The notes: generated from the letters alone by a model not told the origin. A stretch of 64,000 nt of DNA from Arthrobacter sp. M2012083 (GCF_000281065.1 NZ_AKKK01000001.1:1-64000); one strand, 5' to 3'; shown: positions 17,970-27,253, numbered from the stretch's first letter. Numbers and translations are program-made.

Positions 17970-18230
17970 GTGAACATACTGGTGAAACTTTTCGGCCTGG
18001 CAGTCAGCCTCGGGGCTGGCACGCTCGCAAACAAGACGCTGGAAGGCCTCTGGGAGAAGAAGACCGGTAAGCCCGCCCCCAAGGATGGGACGAATCTCAA
18101 CGACTCCCTGCCCGGCGTCCTTGTCTTCGCGGTTGTATCCGCCGGTGTTGGCGCCATTGTTCACGTTCTCACCCAGCGAGGCACCAAGAGCGCCCTGGCC
18201 CGCATGAAGAAGACAGCAGACGAGGTTTAA
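17970..18230 (+). CDS. DUF4235 domain small membrane protein
   Basis: An 86-aa DUF4235 protein with two likely membrane helices (about residues 3-18 and 51-68) around a basic EKKTGKPAPKD loop. The GTG at 17970 is chosen because GGAGG (17959-17963) is 6 nt upstream; the ATG at 17964 touches that site and would add only two residues. It is followed after 2 nt by a VOC gene and lies next to csbD, so a stress or envelope role is possible but unproven. Confidence 0.82.
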   Translation: MNILVKLFGLAVSLGAGTLANKTLEGLWEKKTGKPAPKDGTNLNDSLPGVLVFAVVSAGVGAIVHVLTQRGTKSALARMKKTADEV

Positions 18231-18232
18231 CA

Positions 18233-18592
18233 ATGGCTATAGCTAAATTCCCGAGCGTTGTCATCGATTGTCCTGACGCAGCTGCGTTGGCCGCTTTCTA
18301 CGGCGAGCTTTTCGGCTGGGAAATCGAGGACAAAGGCGACTGGTTCGATATCCGTCCCAGCGACGGCAGCAACTGCATCTCCTTCCAGCAAGTGGAGGTG
18401 TACCAGCCGCCAAAATGGCCCGGTCAGACCATCCCTCAGCAGATGCACCTTGACATGGTGGTAGAGGACTTGGACAAGGGGGAGGAAGTGGCGCTTTCCC
18501 TGGGCGCGACCAAGGCCGACCATCAGCCCGGAGAGACGTTCAGGGTGTTCCTTGACCCGGCCGGGCACCCGTTCTGCCTCTGCCTGAGCTGA
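18233..18592 (+). CDS. VOC family (glyoxalase-like) protein
   Basis: A 119-aa vicinal-oxygen-chelate fold protein with paired beta-alpha-beta units (VVIDCPDAAALAAFYGELFGWE and HLDMVVEDLDKGEEVALSLGA, ending FLDPAGHPFCLCLS). It contains His, Glu and Asp positions that could bind a metal, but small VOC proteins cover many reactions. It starts 2 nt after the DUF4235 stop and converges on a second, unrelated VOC gene. Confidence 0.82.
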   Translation: MAIAKFPSVVIDCPDAAALAAFYGELFGWEIEDKGDWFDIRPSDGSNCISFQQVEVYQPPKWPGQTIPQQMHLDMVVEDLDKGEEVALSLGATKADHQPGETFRVFLDPAGHPFCLCLS

Positions 18593-18608
18593 GTCCTGGA
18601 CCGGCGAC

Positions 18609-19121
18609 CTAGCCCTGCTGGGCCGCCCACTCATCGACGCGGCGGTTGCTCTCTTCTTCGGAGAGATCCTCGACGCGCGTCATGATGGACCAGCGAATGC
18701 CGAAGGGATCGCGGAGGCTTGCGTACCGGTCACCTGAAACGAAGGTGGACAATGGCTCGCGGATAGTGGCCCCTGCTTGTTCTGCTTTCCTGACGAGTCC
18801 ATCTGCGTCCTGGCAGTAGAGGCCGAGGGAATAGCAGTCGTCCTCCCCATTCGGCGCCGGGACCAAGTGGAACTCCGGGTTGGGCTCGCCCAGTTGGAGG
18901 TGCCCGTTGCCGAAGTCGAGTTCGGCGTGGACCACGATCCCTCCCATTTCGGTCTCGCCCACAACACGGGCCCCGAACACATCTCGGTAGAAGGCGATGG
19001 CTTCCCTGGCGTTGGGCACCGCAAGGAACGGCGTGAGGCTGGTCAAGCCTTTCGGGATGCCATGGGTGGTGTATTCGCCGTGGGCTGCCGTGCTGGACTC
19101 TGTGCTTGTAGTATCTGTCAT
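18609..19121 (-). CDS. VOC family protein, PhnB-like
   Basis: A 170-aa VOC protein with the PhnB-like pattern (LTPFLAVPNAREAIAFYRDVFGARVV, later DPFGIRWSI). Function unknown; relatives include bleomycin-resistance-like and glyoxalase proteins. The ATG at 19121 is preceded at 7 nt by TAGCGT and by no Shine-Dalgarno, so it is probably leaderless. It is divergent from the AraC-type regulator at 19199, with 77 bp between the start codons. Confidence 0.82.
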   Translation of the reverse strand: MTDTTSTESSTAAHGEYTTHGIPKGLTSLTPFLAVPNAREAIAFYRDVFGARVVGETEMGGIVVHAELDFGNGHLQLGEPNPEFHLVPAPNGEDDCYSLGLYCQDADGLVRKAEQAGATIREPLSTFVSGDRYASLRDPFGIRWSIMTRVEDLSEEESNRRVDEWAAQQG

Positions 19122-19198
19122 GGTTACGACGCTACGGGCCTTCTGCCAGGTAGCGCTTGGAGATTTGCGACAGCTTTGATCCGCTCGGGAAAGGTCCA

Positions 19199-20008
19199 AT
19201 GGAGGGTTCGTTCAAGGGCATCCTGTATCCGGCAAGATTGCCCACCTTTCATCGTTTTCCGGCCCCTGCTTCCGTTGCTGACCTGGTGCAATGGTTCTGG
19301 ATACCGGAGTGGAACATCGAGCCCGGCCGGTCATCCCGGCAGCACGTGATCGCCTACCCCACGTCCAATCTGGTGGTGCAGGGCAAAGTCGTCGAGTTCT
19401 CCGGGCCCACTACCCGGGCGGCTTACCGCGACCTGACCGGCAAGGGTTGGGCTGTTGGCGCGCTTCTCCGCCCGGCAGCGGTGCCGCTGTTCACTGACAA
19501 TCCGGGAGCTCTCCGCGATCAGGCGGTGGTGTTGGCGCTGGCGGATCTTCACGGGGCCGTGTCGGCAGCCATGAACGCGTCTCAAGGTGACGCGCACGAC
19601 GGCGGCGCTCGCCGCGAGGGGGCAGTGGGAGCCTTTGTTGAGTGGCTGGTTTCCGTGGACTGTGAAGCATCCGAGGAGGCCTTGCTCGCGAACCGCATGA
19701 TGGAGGTGATTGCTTCCGAGGCGGACGTGCTCCTGGTTGAGGACGTGGCATCCCGTCTGGCCGTGTCGCCGAGAACCCTCCAGAGAATCGCCGGAAAGTA
19801 CGTCGGGCTGAGCCCCTCCGCGTTGATCCGGCGTCGAAGGTTGCAGGATGCGGCTGAGCGTACACGGTCCGACCCCACAGCGGACCTTGCCGTGATCGCC
19901 GTCGAACTTGGCTATGCAGACCATGCGCACCTGACGAACGACTTCAGGAAATACTTGGGCTTCACGCCAAGTTCGTACCGGAAATCGGTGGAGGAGAAGC
20001 GGGGCTAG
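19199..20008 (+). CDS. AraC family transcriptional regulator
   Basis: A 269-aa regulator with a C-terminal AraC DNA-binding domain (two helix-turn-helix units; SRLAVSPRTLQRIAGKYVGLSPSALIRRRRLQDA and ELGYADHAHLTNDFRKYLGFTPSSYRKS) and an N-terminal DUF6597-like sensor half. The ATG at 19199 follows GGGAAAGG; a TTG further upstream is less likely. It is divergent from the VOC gene and may control it; PhnB-like proteins and AraC regulators are often neighbours, which is inference. Confidence 0.87.
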   Translation: MEGSFKGILYPARLPTFHRFPAPASVADLVQWFWIPEWNIEPGRSSRQHVIAYPTSNLVVQGKVVEFSGPTTRAAYRDLTGKGWAVGALLRPAAVPLFTDNPGALRDQAVVLALADLHGAVSAAMNASQGDAHDGGARREGAVGAFVEWLVSVDCEASEEALLANRMMEVIASEADVLLVEDVASRLAVSPRTLQRIAGKYVGLSPSALIRRRRLQDAAERTRSDPTADLAVIAVELGYADHAHLTNDFRKYLGFTPSSYRKSVEEKRG

Positions 20009-20031
20009 CCTCGACCGAGAAGCTGGTCCGC

Positions 20032-20502
20032 TCAGTTCGCTGTTGTGTTCGGAGTGAAGTAATCGCACTGCCATTGCTGGGTTCGAGCTGCCTGTCGGTT
20101 GCGCACTTCGGACCAAGGCGGATAGACCCGGAAGCCGCGCTTTCCGCCGGCGCCCTTCACGGAAACGATGCCGTGCTTGACCAGCGCCGACGTGGGAAAG
20201 GAAAAGTGGCCCATGTTGTTCCCTTCCCGCACTGTCACCACCAATAGCCCGGTGCCGTCTTCCGCGGGGAAGGGTTCTGTGGATCCGTTCTGGGCGCGAC
20301 GCCACACCGCAACGAAGAGGCCCACTTTCGTCGGGGTGAGCTTGCCAACGCGGAACCGGATCCGTTCTTGACCGAGTATGGCGACGGCGGCGCCATACTC
20401 CTGATTGTCGGCCTCCGGCACAGGCAAGGAGTCCCGTGCGGCGGACTGCCCCAGAGCCTTCAACGCCTCGGATACGTCGGGGTGGACATGATGGGCAGTC
20501 AC
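20032..20502 (-). CDS. MepB family protein
   Basis: A 156-aa protein with the MepB pattern: RFRVGKLTPTKVGLFVAVWRR in the middle and GKRGFRVYPPW...TQQWQCDYF at the end. MepB is encoded with the MepA multidrug pump in Staphylococcus but its function is unknown; no pump adjoins here. The GTG start at 20502 lies 6 nt after TAAGAT, a leaderless arrangement. No signal peptide or membrane helix. Confidence 0.82.
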   Translation of the reverse strand: MTAHHVHPDVSEALKALGQSAARDSLPVPEADNQEYGAAVAILGQERIRFRVGKLTPTKVGLFVAVWRRAQNGSTEPFPAEDGTGLLVVTVREGNNMGHFSFPTSALVKHGIVSVKGAGGKRGFRVYPPWSEVRNRQAARTQQWQCDYFTPNTTAN

Positions 20503-20530
20503 GCTCCCATCTTAGGTCCCAGCCCCAGCG

Positions 20531-21013
20531 CTACCGCTGCCGCAACCCTGCTTCATCCAGCGTCAAAGCTGCAGTAATCACTCGCCCGCACTGCTCGCCG
20601 TAGGGATAGTCGCCCGTAGGTGTGAAGGTCAGTGTGCGGACCGGCAACGCGATTCCAGTGGGGGAAGTGCCGGTCAGGGTCGCCTTGAGGGGACTTTCGG
20701 ATAGCGCCGGAAGCTCAAGGAAAGCCTGAAGGGTCCCGTCCGGCGAAGACGTCGCGGAGCACACGCCATCCGGTGTGCAGCCTTGGTCCACGGCCGTCGC
20801 GCCGGGGTTCAGCATAAGGTCCTCTTCGGTGCAGAGGCCGTCTTGGCAAGCCTCTAGCCGAAGCGAAGCAACGTCGTCTGCGTAGTTGGCGGAGACGGCC
20901 AGGGATAGGCCGGCTACGTGCCCGATCGCCGGGCAGGCCACAGGTTCGGGGAAGCAACCGGGAAGCAGTGCTGCGGTCCCGGCAAGGGTCAAAGCCAATC
21001 CGATTCTGCCCAT
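20531..21013 (-). CDS. Putative lipoprotein of unknown function
   Basis: A 160-aa protein with a short signal sequence ending in the lipobox LPGC (Cys20). The mature part has several cysteines (CPAIG, ACQDGLC, QGCTPDGVC, GEQCG) that could form disulfides outside the membrane, and a beta-rich pattern. The ATG at 21013 is preceded by TACTCT at 5 nt. No family recognised. Confidence 0.75.
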   Translation of the reverse strand: MGRIGLALTLAGTAALLPGCFPEPVACPAIGHVAGLSLAVSANYADDVASLRLEACQDGLCTEEDLMLNPGATAVDQGCTPDGVCSATSSPDGTLQAFLELPALSESPLKATLTGTSPTGIALPVRTLTFTPTGDYPYGEQCGRVITAALTLDEAGLRQR

Positions 21014-21126
21014 GCTTCAGAGTAGGACCGGGCGCAGTAACTGTCTCCAGCGACTGCCAAAGAGGCGGCTGCATTGTTACTCCCCGTCCGATCCCGTTGC
21101 CGAACCGATACCGCGGCTGACGGGCG

Positions 21127-22077
21127 CTACGCCGGAAGCCGCAACCCGCCGTCGTGCATTTCTGCCAGACCGTCCACCAACAGACCCTCAAGTGCCCGCT
21201 CCAGCTGCTCGGGCGCGGAGTTGAGCCGGTGCAGGGCGGCGAGCGGGATTCCGACACCGGACGGCTCGAATCCGAGGTCCGCTGGCGCTTGCTCAAACAT
21301 CTCGCGGGGGACCGGGGTGGCAGCTTCACGGAGGACGGCCATCACGGCGCCGCGTACTTGGCGGTCCGTGCCGTGCCAGGACTGGCCCTTCGGGGTGTAC
21401 GACGGCGGCGGCTCACCGGCCGCCAGCCAGGCGCAACTGGAGCGAACAGGACAGTCAGCGCACTTGGGGCTGCGGGCGGTGCAGACCAGGGCGCCGAGTT
21501 CCATGACGGACGCGTTCCACCGCACGGATAACTTCCGGTCCTCGGGCAGGAGGGCGTCGGCCAGTCGCATCTCCCCGGCGGTCAAGGCGGGAGCGGGGAG
21601 TGCACTTCCGGAGATGAGCCGTGCATGGACGCGCCGGATGTTGGTGTCCACAACGGTTTCCCGGCAGCCAAAAGCAAAAGCTGCGACGGCGGCCGCAGTG
21701 TAGTTGCCGACGCCCGGCAACCCCAGGAGCTCGGTGTAGCTGTCAGGAACCTGGCCGGCGTGCTGCTCGCGTATCGCGACGGCGGCCGCGTGCAGTCGCA
21801 GGGCCCGGCGTGGGTAGCCGAGGCGGCCCCAATGGCGGACGGCAGCGCCAGATGGCTCGTCGGCAAGGTGGGTGGGTGTGGGCCAGCGTTCCATCCAGTC
21901 CAGCCACACGGGGAGCACCCGCACAACGGGTGTCTGTTGGAGCATCACTTCGCTGACCAGGATGCCCCACGGGCTGCAACCGGGCTCGCGCCACGGAAGG
22001 TCGCGGGCGGTCTCGGCGAACCACTGATCAAGGGCTTGGTGGAGGCCTGTCAGCTGGCCTGAATCGGGAAGTGTCAT
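21127..22077 (-). CDS. mutY: A/G-specific adenine glycosylase MutY
   Basis: A 316-aa DNA glycosylase that removes adenine mispaired with 8-oxoguanine. The catalytic Glu is at 43 (SEVMLQQT), the helix-hairpin-helix is LPGVGNYTAAAV (120-131), the catalytic Asp is at 144 (VDTNIRRV), and the [4Fe-4S] ligands are C199, C206, C209 and C215 with the standard 6-2-5 spacing. The ATG at 22077 is preferred; an in-frame GTG at 22089 is possible. TACAGT lies 10 nt before the ATG, implying a very short leader. The C-terminal 8-oxoG recognition domain is short, as in other actinobacterial MutY. Confidence 0.95.
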   Translation of the reverse strand: MTLPDSGQLTGLHQALDQWFAETARDLPWREPGCSPWGILVSEVMLQQTPVVRVLPVWLDWMERWPTPTHLADEPSGAAVRHWGRLGYPRRALRLHAAAVAIREQHAGQVPDSYTELLGLPGVGNYTAAAVAAFAFGCRETVVDTNIRRVHARLISGSALPAPALTAGEMRLADALLPEDRKLSVRWNASVMELGALVCTARSPKCADCPVRSSCAWLAAGEPPPSYTPKGQSWHGTDRQVRGAVMAVLREAATPVPREMFEQAPADLGFEPSGVGIPLAALHRLNSAPEQLERALEGLLVDGLAEMHDGGLRLPA

Positions 22078-22212
22078 GCTGCCATCCACTGTAGTGGAAT
22101 CCGGGGGCCGCCACCCTTGGCGGCGCTCATGGCAGACGTCACACAGGCCGGGATTGGACCCTTGCGGCGTGGAGGTTAGGTGCCCACGCGACCGCGAGCC
22201 TAGCCTAGAACC

Positions 22213-22941
22213 ATGGCCAACAAGGGTAAGCAGCAGTCGACCGCGCGCACATCAGCGCCGGCGAAGGGTGCTGCCCGTGGCTCATCCCGCGCCGGTACGC
22301 CGGGCAAAAGCGCCCCGGTGAACAGGCGCCGACCGAGCCCTGCCGTGTATCGCCGTCGTCGGCAGGTGGTTTTTGGCGCCCTGCTCGTAGTGATCGCCCT
22401 GATCGTGGGCGGCATCGTGGCGCTGACGGGCGCGCTCGCTGGAAACCCGGAACCGCAGGCTGTCAGCACGCCGGATGTATCAACGGCACCGACTCAGGGG
22501 ACTGCGCCGACAGGAACAGCGGCGCCTTCGCCTTCAGCCCCGCCCACGCCTGTCTGCGATTTCAACTTGATGACCGTTGCCGCCAAGACCGATAAGCCCG
22601 CTTACGGCCCGGAGGAAAAGCCGCTGCTGACCATGACCATCACCAACGGCGGCACCGCCCCGTGCGAGGTCAACGTGGGCACCTCCCAAATGGAGTACCT
22701 GCTGATGAGCGGATCGGACCGCATCTTCTCGTCAAAGGACTGCCAGACGGGCGGCGAAGACCTCATCAAGACCATCCAACCCGGCAAGAGCGAGACCGCA
22801 AACTTCCCGTGGCAACGCAACCGAACGCTGGAAGGCTGCGCCGAGATCACCGCCAAGCCTGGCGCTGGAGGGGCCTACTACACGTTTGAAGCGCGCCTTG
22901 GGAACAAGTCCAGTGCCAAGGTTGCCTTCCAGCTGAACTAA
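22213..22941 (+). CDS. Membrane-anchored protein with extracellular Ig-like domain
   Basis: A 242-aa protein: basic, Ala/Ser-rich cytoplasmic tail (1-50), one membrane helix (about 52-74, VVFGALLVVIALIVGGIVALTG), a Pro/Thr/Ser linker, and a C-terminal extracellular beta-sandwich with three cysteines (CDFNLM, PCEV, EGCAE). It has the look of DUF4232 or BsuPI-like domains but I cannot name it firmly. The ATG lies 6 nt after TAGCCT (22201-22206), so leaderless. It is divergent from mutY and overlaps the end of a decayed gene on the other strand. Confidence 0.78.
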   Translation: MANKGKQQSTARTSAPAKGAARGSSRAGTPGKSAPVNRRRPSPAVYRRRRQVVFGALLVVIALIVGGIVALTGALAGNPEPQAVSTPDVSTAPTQGTAPTGTAAPSPSAPPTPVCDFNLMTVAAKTDKPAYGPEEKPLLTMTITNGGTAPCEVNVGTSQMEYLLMSGSDRIFSSKDCQTGGEDLIKTIQPGKSETANFPWQRNRTLEGCAEITAKPGAGGAYYTFEARLGNKSSAKVAFQLN

Positions 22942-23704
22942 CCCTCTCTGGATTTGCGGCTGAAGCCACGGACGTTCGCAGCGGCCCGACGTCCTTCCAG
23001 AACCAGGCGCTTGACCCGGTAAAAGAGCTCCGGCGACGCCGAAAGCAGTCCCTGTTTGACGGTTCTTGCCGCCATGGCCTTCACGCGCGTCAGCAGTGGC
23101 GCGGTGCAGCGTGGAGAGGATCAGGTGGCGGTCCTCAAAGAGCCGCCGGAGCATGGCCACGGACGCGGCACTTTCCAGTGTCTCGTGTCCGCCCTTGTAC
23201 TGCTGAATCTTCCATTCAATGCAGGTATTGAAAGCTGCTATATCCGGATTATCGAAAACGAATTCAGGCTCGCCGAACTGCTCAACGAGTTTCCGGAGCC
23301 GCTGGCGTTGGGTTCTTAGCAAGCTCTTGCTTCGCTTCCGGACGAGGGCCAGATACGCCTCCCACGAATCAAAATTGCCCCAGATGACCAGCGGTGCCGG
23401 GTCCACGGTGGTCTTGGGAACCACTGAAGTGGGGTCTTCATCCGGCAAGGCGATAACCGAGGTCACCATTTTGGGAAGGTAGCGCAGTGTTCCGGACGGT
23501 GGAACGGTGTCTTCGCCGCCGGGGACGGGCTTTACGTAGTCGTAAAAGGGCCCGCTGTGGACCGCCCTTTTCCCATTGATCTCGGCAAGCCGGACGTGCG
23601 CTCTGCTTCCCTGGATCCCGTACGTTTTTTAGCTCAACGGTTTTCGCCAGATAAAAGTCGCGGGCAAGTGCCGTGAGGAAGGCGTCGGAAGCGTAGAAGT
23701 CCAT
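22938..23704 (-). pseudogene. Decayed GNAT/BioF2-like acyltransferase
   Basis: Protein homology must be read across two frames. The start (MDFYASDAFLTALARDFYLAKTVELK) changes frame at an A6 run near 23630, continues as YGIQGSRAHVRLAEINGKRAVHSG through a long intact part (SWEAYLALVRKRSKSLLRTQRQRLRKL), then changes frame again near 23100 and ends MAARTVKQGLLSASPELFYRV to a stop at 22938-22940. The segment where the acetyl-CoA-binding core of this family should lie, about 60-80 residues, seems to be missing at the second break. This suggests an internal deletion plus a homopolymer slip; the A6 slip alone could be a sequencing error. Family assignment moderate. Confidence 0.65.
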
Positions 23705-23835
23705 GCTGGTTTACCCCTTGAACCGCCCCGGAGGGCATGATCTCTAAGCCCGACAAAAATTGTTGCGGGCAAACTGTGTTCTGGGGATTGAACAAAAGAG
23801 CCGGCTGAGTCCGACCAACCCATTCTAAGCCGGGT

Positions 23836-24912
23836 CTACAGGAAGCGGTCCAGGAGACTCGCCTCGGCCATGCGGCTCAGGCCCTCGCGGACTGTGCGGG
23901 CGCGCTGATCGCCGATGCCGTCCACGGTCATGAGGTCGTCGATCGTGGCTGCCATGAGGTTCTGGAGCCCGCCGAAGTAGTCCACCAAACGGTCGGCCAC
24001 GGCCTTCGGCACGGACTTCAAGCCGGACAGTAGACGGTAGCCTCGCGGCTGCACGACGGCGTCCAGCTGCTCCACCCCACCCGCGAAGCCGATGATGTGG
24101 GCAATCCGGCTGAGGTCGATCAGTTCCGTGGGCCCCAGATTGAGAAGGGCCTGGACGGCTTCCTCGATTTCCTCGGGCGTAGCGTTGGGATCGGAGTAGT
24201 CCCTGATGATGACATCGCTGCCCGGGCCGCGACCCACGGTGAGCTCTTCAACCTGGAGGGACAGCAGGCGGCCGTCTTCACCGAGTTCCAGGACATACTG
24301 GGCGATTTCCTCGGAGATGCGGCGGACCATTTCCTGGCGCTGCAGCGTGACCGCCACGTCCCGAACGGTAACCAGTGCCTCGATTTCCAAGGCCGAGAGA
24401 GAGCTGGTGACCTGGTCCAAGCGGGCGCTGTACCGTTCCAAGGTTGCGAGGGCCTGGTTGGCGCGGGCGAGGACCTTTTCGGAGCCCTCCAGGACGTGAC
24501 GCAGACCGTTCACGTAGAGCGCGATGATTTGCATGGACTGGCTGACTGAAATAACGGGAACGCCGGTCTGGATTGCGACGCGCTCGGCGGTGCGGTGCCT
24601 GGTGCCGGATTCCTGGGTTTCGATGCTCGAATCGGGCACCAGTTGGACGGCTGCACGGACAATATTGCTGGCGTCCTTGTCGCAAATGATGGCACCATCC
24701 ATCTTGGCCAACTCACGGAGACGCGTTGGGGAGAAGTCGATGCCAATATCGAATCCGCCGGAACAGATGGAATCGATAGTGCGGTCATAGCCCAGCACGA
24801 TCAATGCGCCGGTGCGTCCACGGAGGATGCGTTCCAGGCCGTCACGCAATGGAGTTCCGGGTGCGACTCTGGCCAAGGTCGCCTTAAGCGACTCTTCCGG
24901 ACTCCGGGCCAT
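23836..24912 (-). CDS. disA: DNA integrity scanning diadenylate cyclase DisA
   Basis: A 358-aa DisA that makes cyclic di-AMP from two ATP and scans DNA for branched structures. The DAC domain has DGA (72-74) and GTRHRTAER (103-111), both needed for catalysis; a helical linker and C-terminal helix-hairpin-helix DNA-binding region follow (MTVDGIGDQRARTVREGLSRM). The ATG at 24912 has AAGGGA 7 nt upstream. It lies downstream of radA, whose product is known to restrain DisA in Bacillus, with one membrane gene in between. Confidence 0.96.
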   Translation of the reverse strand: MARSPEESLKATLARVAPGTPLRDGLERILRGRTGALIVLGYDRTIDSICSGGFDIGIDFSPTRLRELAKMDGAIICDKDASNIVRAAVQLVPDSSIETQESGTRHRTAERVAIQTGVPVISVSQSMQIIALYVNGLRHVLEGSEKVLARANQALATLERYSARLDQVTSSLSALEIEALVTVRDVAVTLQRQEMVRRISEEIAQYVLELGEDGRLLSLQVEELTVGRGPGSDVIIRDYSDPNATPEEIEEAVQALLNLGPTELIDLSRIAHIIGFAGGVEQLDAVVQPRGYRLLSGLKSVPKAVADRLVDYFGGLQNLMAATIDDLMTVDGIGDQRARTVREGLSRMAEASLLDRFL

Positions 24913-25201
24913 AGGGTTTCCCTTCGAAGGTGCAAGCCACGGCTCACAGACAAGCTGAATCGGGCGTCAGTGCGCTCTGCCAAAAAATGCCCACATGACG
25001 ACAAGCACAATGATAGGGCTTCCGGGCACCGTTAACCGCACCAGCAAGCCCCAAAGTGGGTCATTTCGTTATGTTCGGCGGTGCTTGGAAGGTGCATTTT
25101 CCGAGCTGTCCCGCAGGAGCACTTTGCCGAAGTCTGTCCGCTGACATGCGCGAATATGGCCAATTGCTGTAGTTATTCCACCGTTCTCGGAGGAAGAACG
25201 C

Positions 25202-25825
25202 CTAGTAATCCACCTGCCGCTTAAGTTTGTTCCCGAGCCACAGCATCGCCAGGCTCACAACGAGAAAGCCGACGGAAATGGCTACGGCAAACACCACCAC
25301 GCCGCCCCAGCCACCAGCACGGGAGGGATCGATGAACCAATACGGGTACCAGTTAACGAACGCTCCGCGGATGAGGCTATAGACCAAGTAGCCGATGGGA
25401 TAGAGCAGCCAGTACCAAACGTGCTTGAGCTGCAACGTTGCCCGGGGCGGTTGGAAGAGCCAGTCCGCCACCATGACGACAGGCATGAGGTAGTGGACCA
25501 CGAAGTTGACCCACGGGAGCAGCGAGCCCAGGTCTTCACCGGCCAGCAGCGCACCAAACACCAGCCCCACAACGGCCATGGCAATGGTGGCAGTGCCTCG
25601 GGTGACGTCATCGATTTCGCTGGGGCGCTTCCGGATCAGCACGCGGTAGCCACTGATGAGCAGCACAAGGGCAGCGAAGATATTGGACAGGTTGGTGAAG
25701 TAGCTGAAGAAGTTCCAGAGGTCATAGCCCATGCCCAAGTGAACTGTTAGCTGTGTTCCCACCGCCACCAAGGTCAGAAGGCCAAAGAAAAAGCGTCCCC
25801 CGATAAGCACATTCCGTTTGGTCAT
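25202..25825 (-). CDS. Pr6Pr family membrane protein
   Basis: A 207-aa membrane protein with about six hydrophobic helices, matching the Pr6Pr family (NFFSYFTNLSNI, HYLMPVVMVADWLFQPP, WYWLLYPIGYLVYSLIRGAF, WYPYWFIDP). The ATG at 25825 is chosen because AAGGA sits 8 nt upstream; an ATG three codons earlier is badly spaced. Function unknown. It lies 54 nt after radA on the same strand, so it is probably co-transcribed between radA and disA. Confidence 0.82.
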   Translation of the reverse strand: MTKRNVLIGGRFFFGLLTLVAVGTQLTVHLGMGYDLWNFFSYFTNLSNIFAALVLLISGYRVLIRKRPSEIDDVTRGTATIAMAVVGLVFGALLAGEDLGSLLPWVNFVVHYLMPVVMVADWLFQPPRATLQLKHVWYWLLYPIGYLVYSLIRGAFVNWYPYWFIDPSRAGGWGGVVVFAVAISVGFLVVSLAMLWLGNKLKRQVDY

Positions 25826-25879
25826 GCCTCTCATCCTTACCGAACACCCATCGCAGGAGCCCGCGACACCCCGGCAGGA

Positions 25880-27253
25880 CTAAGTGATCAGCAGTTCCAG
25901 TGCCTCGGCCAGGTGCCCTACTTCACGCACGGAGAAGCCGTCCGGGATAACCCCGGCACCTGCCGGGCTTGCCGGAACGATAGCGTGTGTGAACCCGAGA
26001 CGGTGTGCTTCCTGGATGCGCTGGTTGATCCCTGGCACGGGACGAACTTCGCCAGCCAAGCCCACCTCCCCGAACGCAATGAGCCGTTGGGGGAGTGCCT
26101 TGCGGGACTTAGCCGATGCGACAGCCAAGGCAACAGCGAGGTCCGTGGCCGGCTCCGTCAGCTTCACGCCACCCACGGTCGCCACATAGGAATCATCCTT
26201 ATGAAGCATGCAGCCGGCACGTTGCTGAAGTACTGCCAGCAACATGGCAACCCTGGAGCTTTCCAGTCCGCTGGTGGCTCGGCGGGGCTGCGAATTGGCG
26301 CTCTCGGCAAGAAGGGATTGAACCTCCGCCAGCAGTGGCCTACGACCCTCCATGGTCACTGTGATGCACGTGCCCGAAACAGGCTCGCGCGTGCGTGAAA
26401 CGAATAGACCGCTGGGATCCGCGAGGCCTTCGATGCCGGCCTCATTGAGGTCAAAGCATCCGACATCGTCCGTGGCCCCGTAGCGGTTCTTCACAGCCCT
26501 CAGCAGCCGCAGACGGGAGTGGCGCTCGCCTTCGAACTGGCACACAACATCCACCAGGTGTTCCAGCAGGCGCGGGCCTGCGATGGTGCCTTCCTTGGTC
26601 ACGTGGCCCACCAGCAGTGTGGTCATGTTGCGCCGTTTGGCCGCAGAGATGATCGAGGCGGCTACCTCGCGCACTTGGGACACCCCGCCGGCGCTGCCTT
26701 CGACGTCGGCACTGCTCAGGGTCTGAACGGAGTCAACAATCAGCAGTTTGGGCTCAAGCTTTTCCACTTGGCCCAGCGCCTGCCCGAGGTCGGTTTCGGC
26801 GGACAGATAAAGGGTATGGGCGACGGCGTCGATTCGCTCAGCGCGCAGCTTCACCTGCGCCGCGGACTCCTCACCCGTGATGTAAAGGACGTCCTGTCCA
26901 GTGCGCGCGAACTTCGCCGCCACATCCAAGAGCAAGGTGGACTTCCCGACGCCGGGTTCCCCAGCCAGCAGGATGACGGCACCTGGAACGAGCCCTCCGC
27001 CCAGGACGCGGTCGAGTTCGTCAACGCCAGTTGGCAGGAACGCCGCTGTGGTCCCATCCACCTCAGCGATACGGCGGGCAGGCTCCAAAACGGTAGCGGC
27101 CGCCGTCGTACGCGCTACCGTGGCGCCGTACTCCTCCACCGTTCCCCAGGCCTGGCACTCACCGCAGCGGCCCACCCACTTGATGGCGGTCCAGCCGCAT
27201 TCGGCGCACTTGTAGGCGGGTGTTTTGGATGCTCGGGAGGTCTTGGAAGCCAT
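25880..27253 (-). CDS. radA: DNA repair protein RadA
   Basis: A 457-aa RecA-like DNA repair ATPase that processes recombination intermediates. A four-cysteine zinc finger (C16, C19, C30, C33), Walker A GEPGVGKST (98-106), the RadA-specific KNRYG motif (255-259) and a C-terminal Lon-protease-like domain are all present. The frame is open upstream to 27313, but the ATG at 27253 begins the conserved region and lies 7 nt after TACGCT, so leaderless. Pr6Pr and disA follow on the same strand. Confidence 0.95.
   Translation of the reverse strand: MASKTSRASKTPAYKCAECGWTAIKWVGRCGECQAWGTVEEYGATVARTTAAATVLEPARRIAEVDGTTAAFLPTGVDELDRVLGGGLVPGAVILLAGEPGVGKSTLLLDVAAKFARTGQDVLYITGEESAAQVKLRAERIDAVAHTLYLSAETDLGQALGQVEKLEPKLLIVDSVQTLSSADVEGSAGGVSQVREVAASIISAAKRRNMTTLLVGHVTKEGTIAGPRLLEHLVDVVCQFEGERHSRLRLLRAVKNRYGATDDVGCFDLNEAGIEGLADPSGLFVSRTREPVSGTCITVTMEGRRPLLAEVQSLLAESANSQPRRATSGLESSRVAMLLAVLQQRAGCMLHKDDSYVATVGGVKLTEPATDLAVALAVASAKSRKALPQRLIAFGEVGLAGEVRPVPGINQRIQEAHRLGFTHAIVPASPAGAGVIPDGFSVREVGHLAEALELLIT

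Noticed and set aside
24967..25047. 26-codon hydrophobic open frame on the minus strand upstream of disA (ending VLVVMWAFFGRAH)
   Set aside because: Only a TTG start, no clear ribosome site and no known family; too short to support without conservation data.
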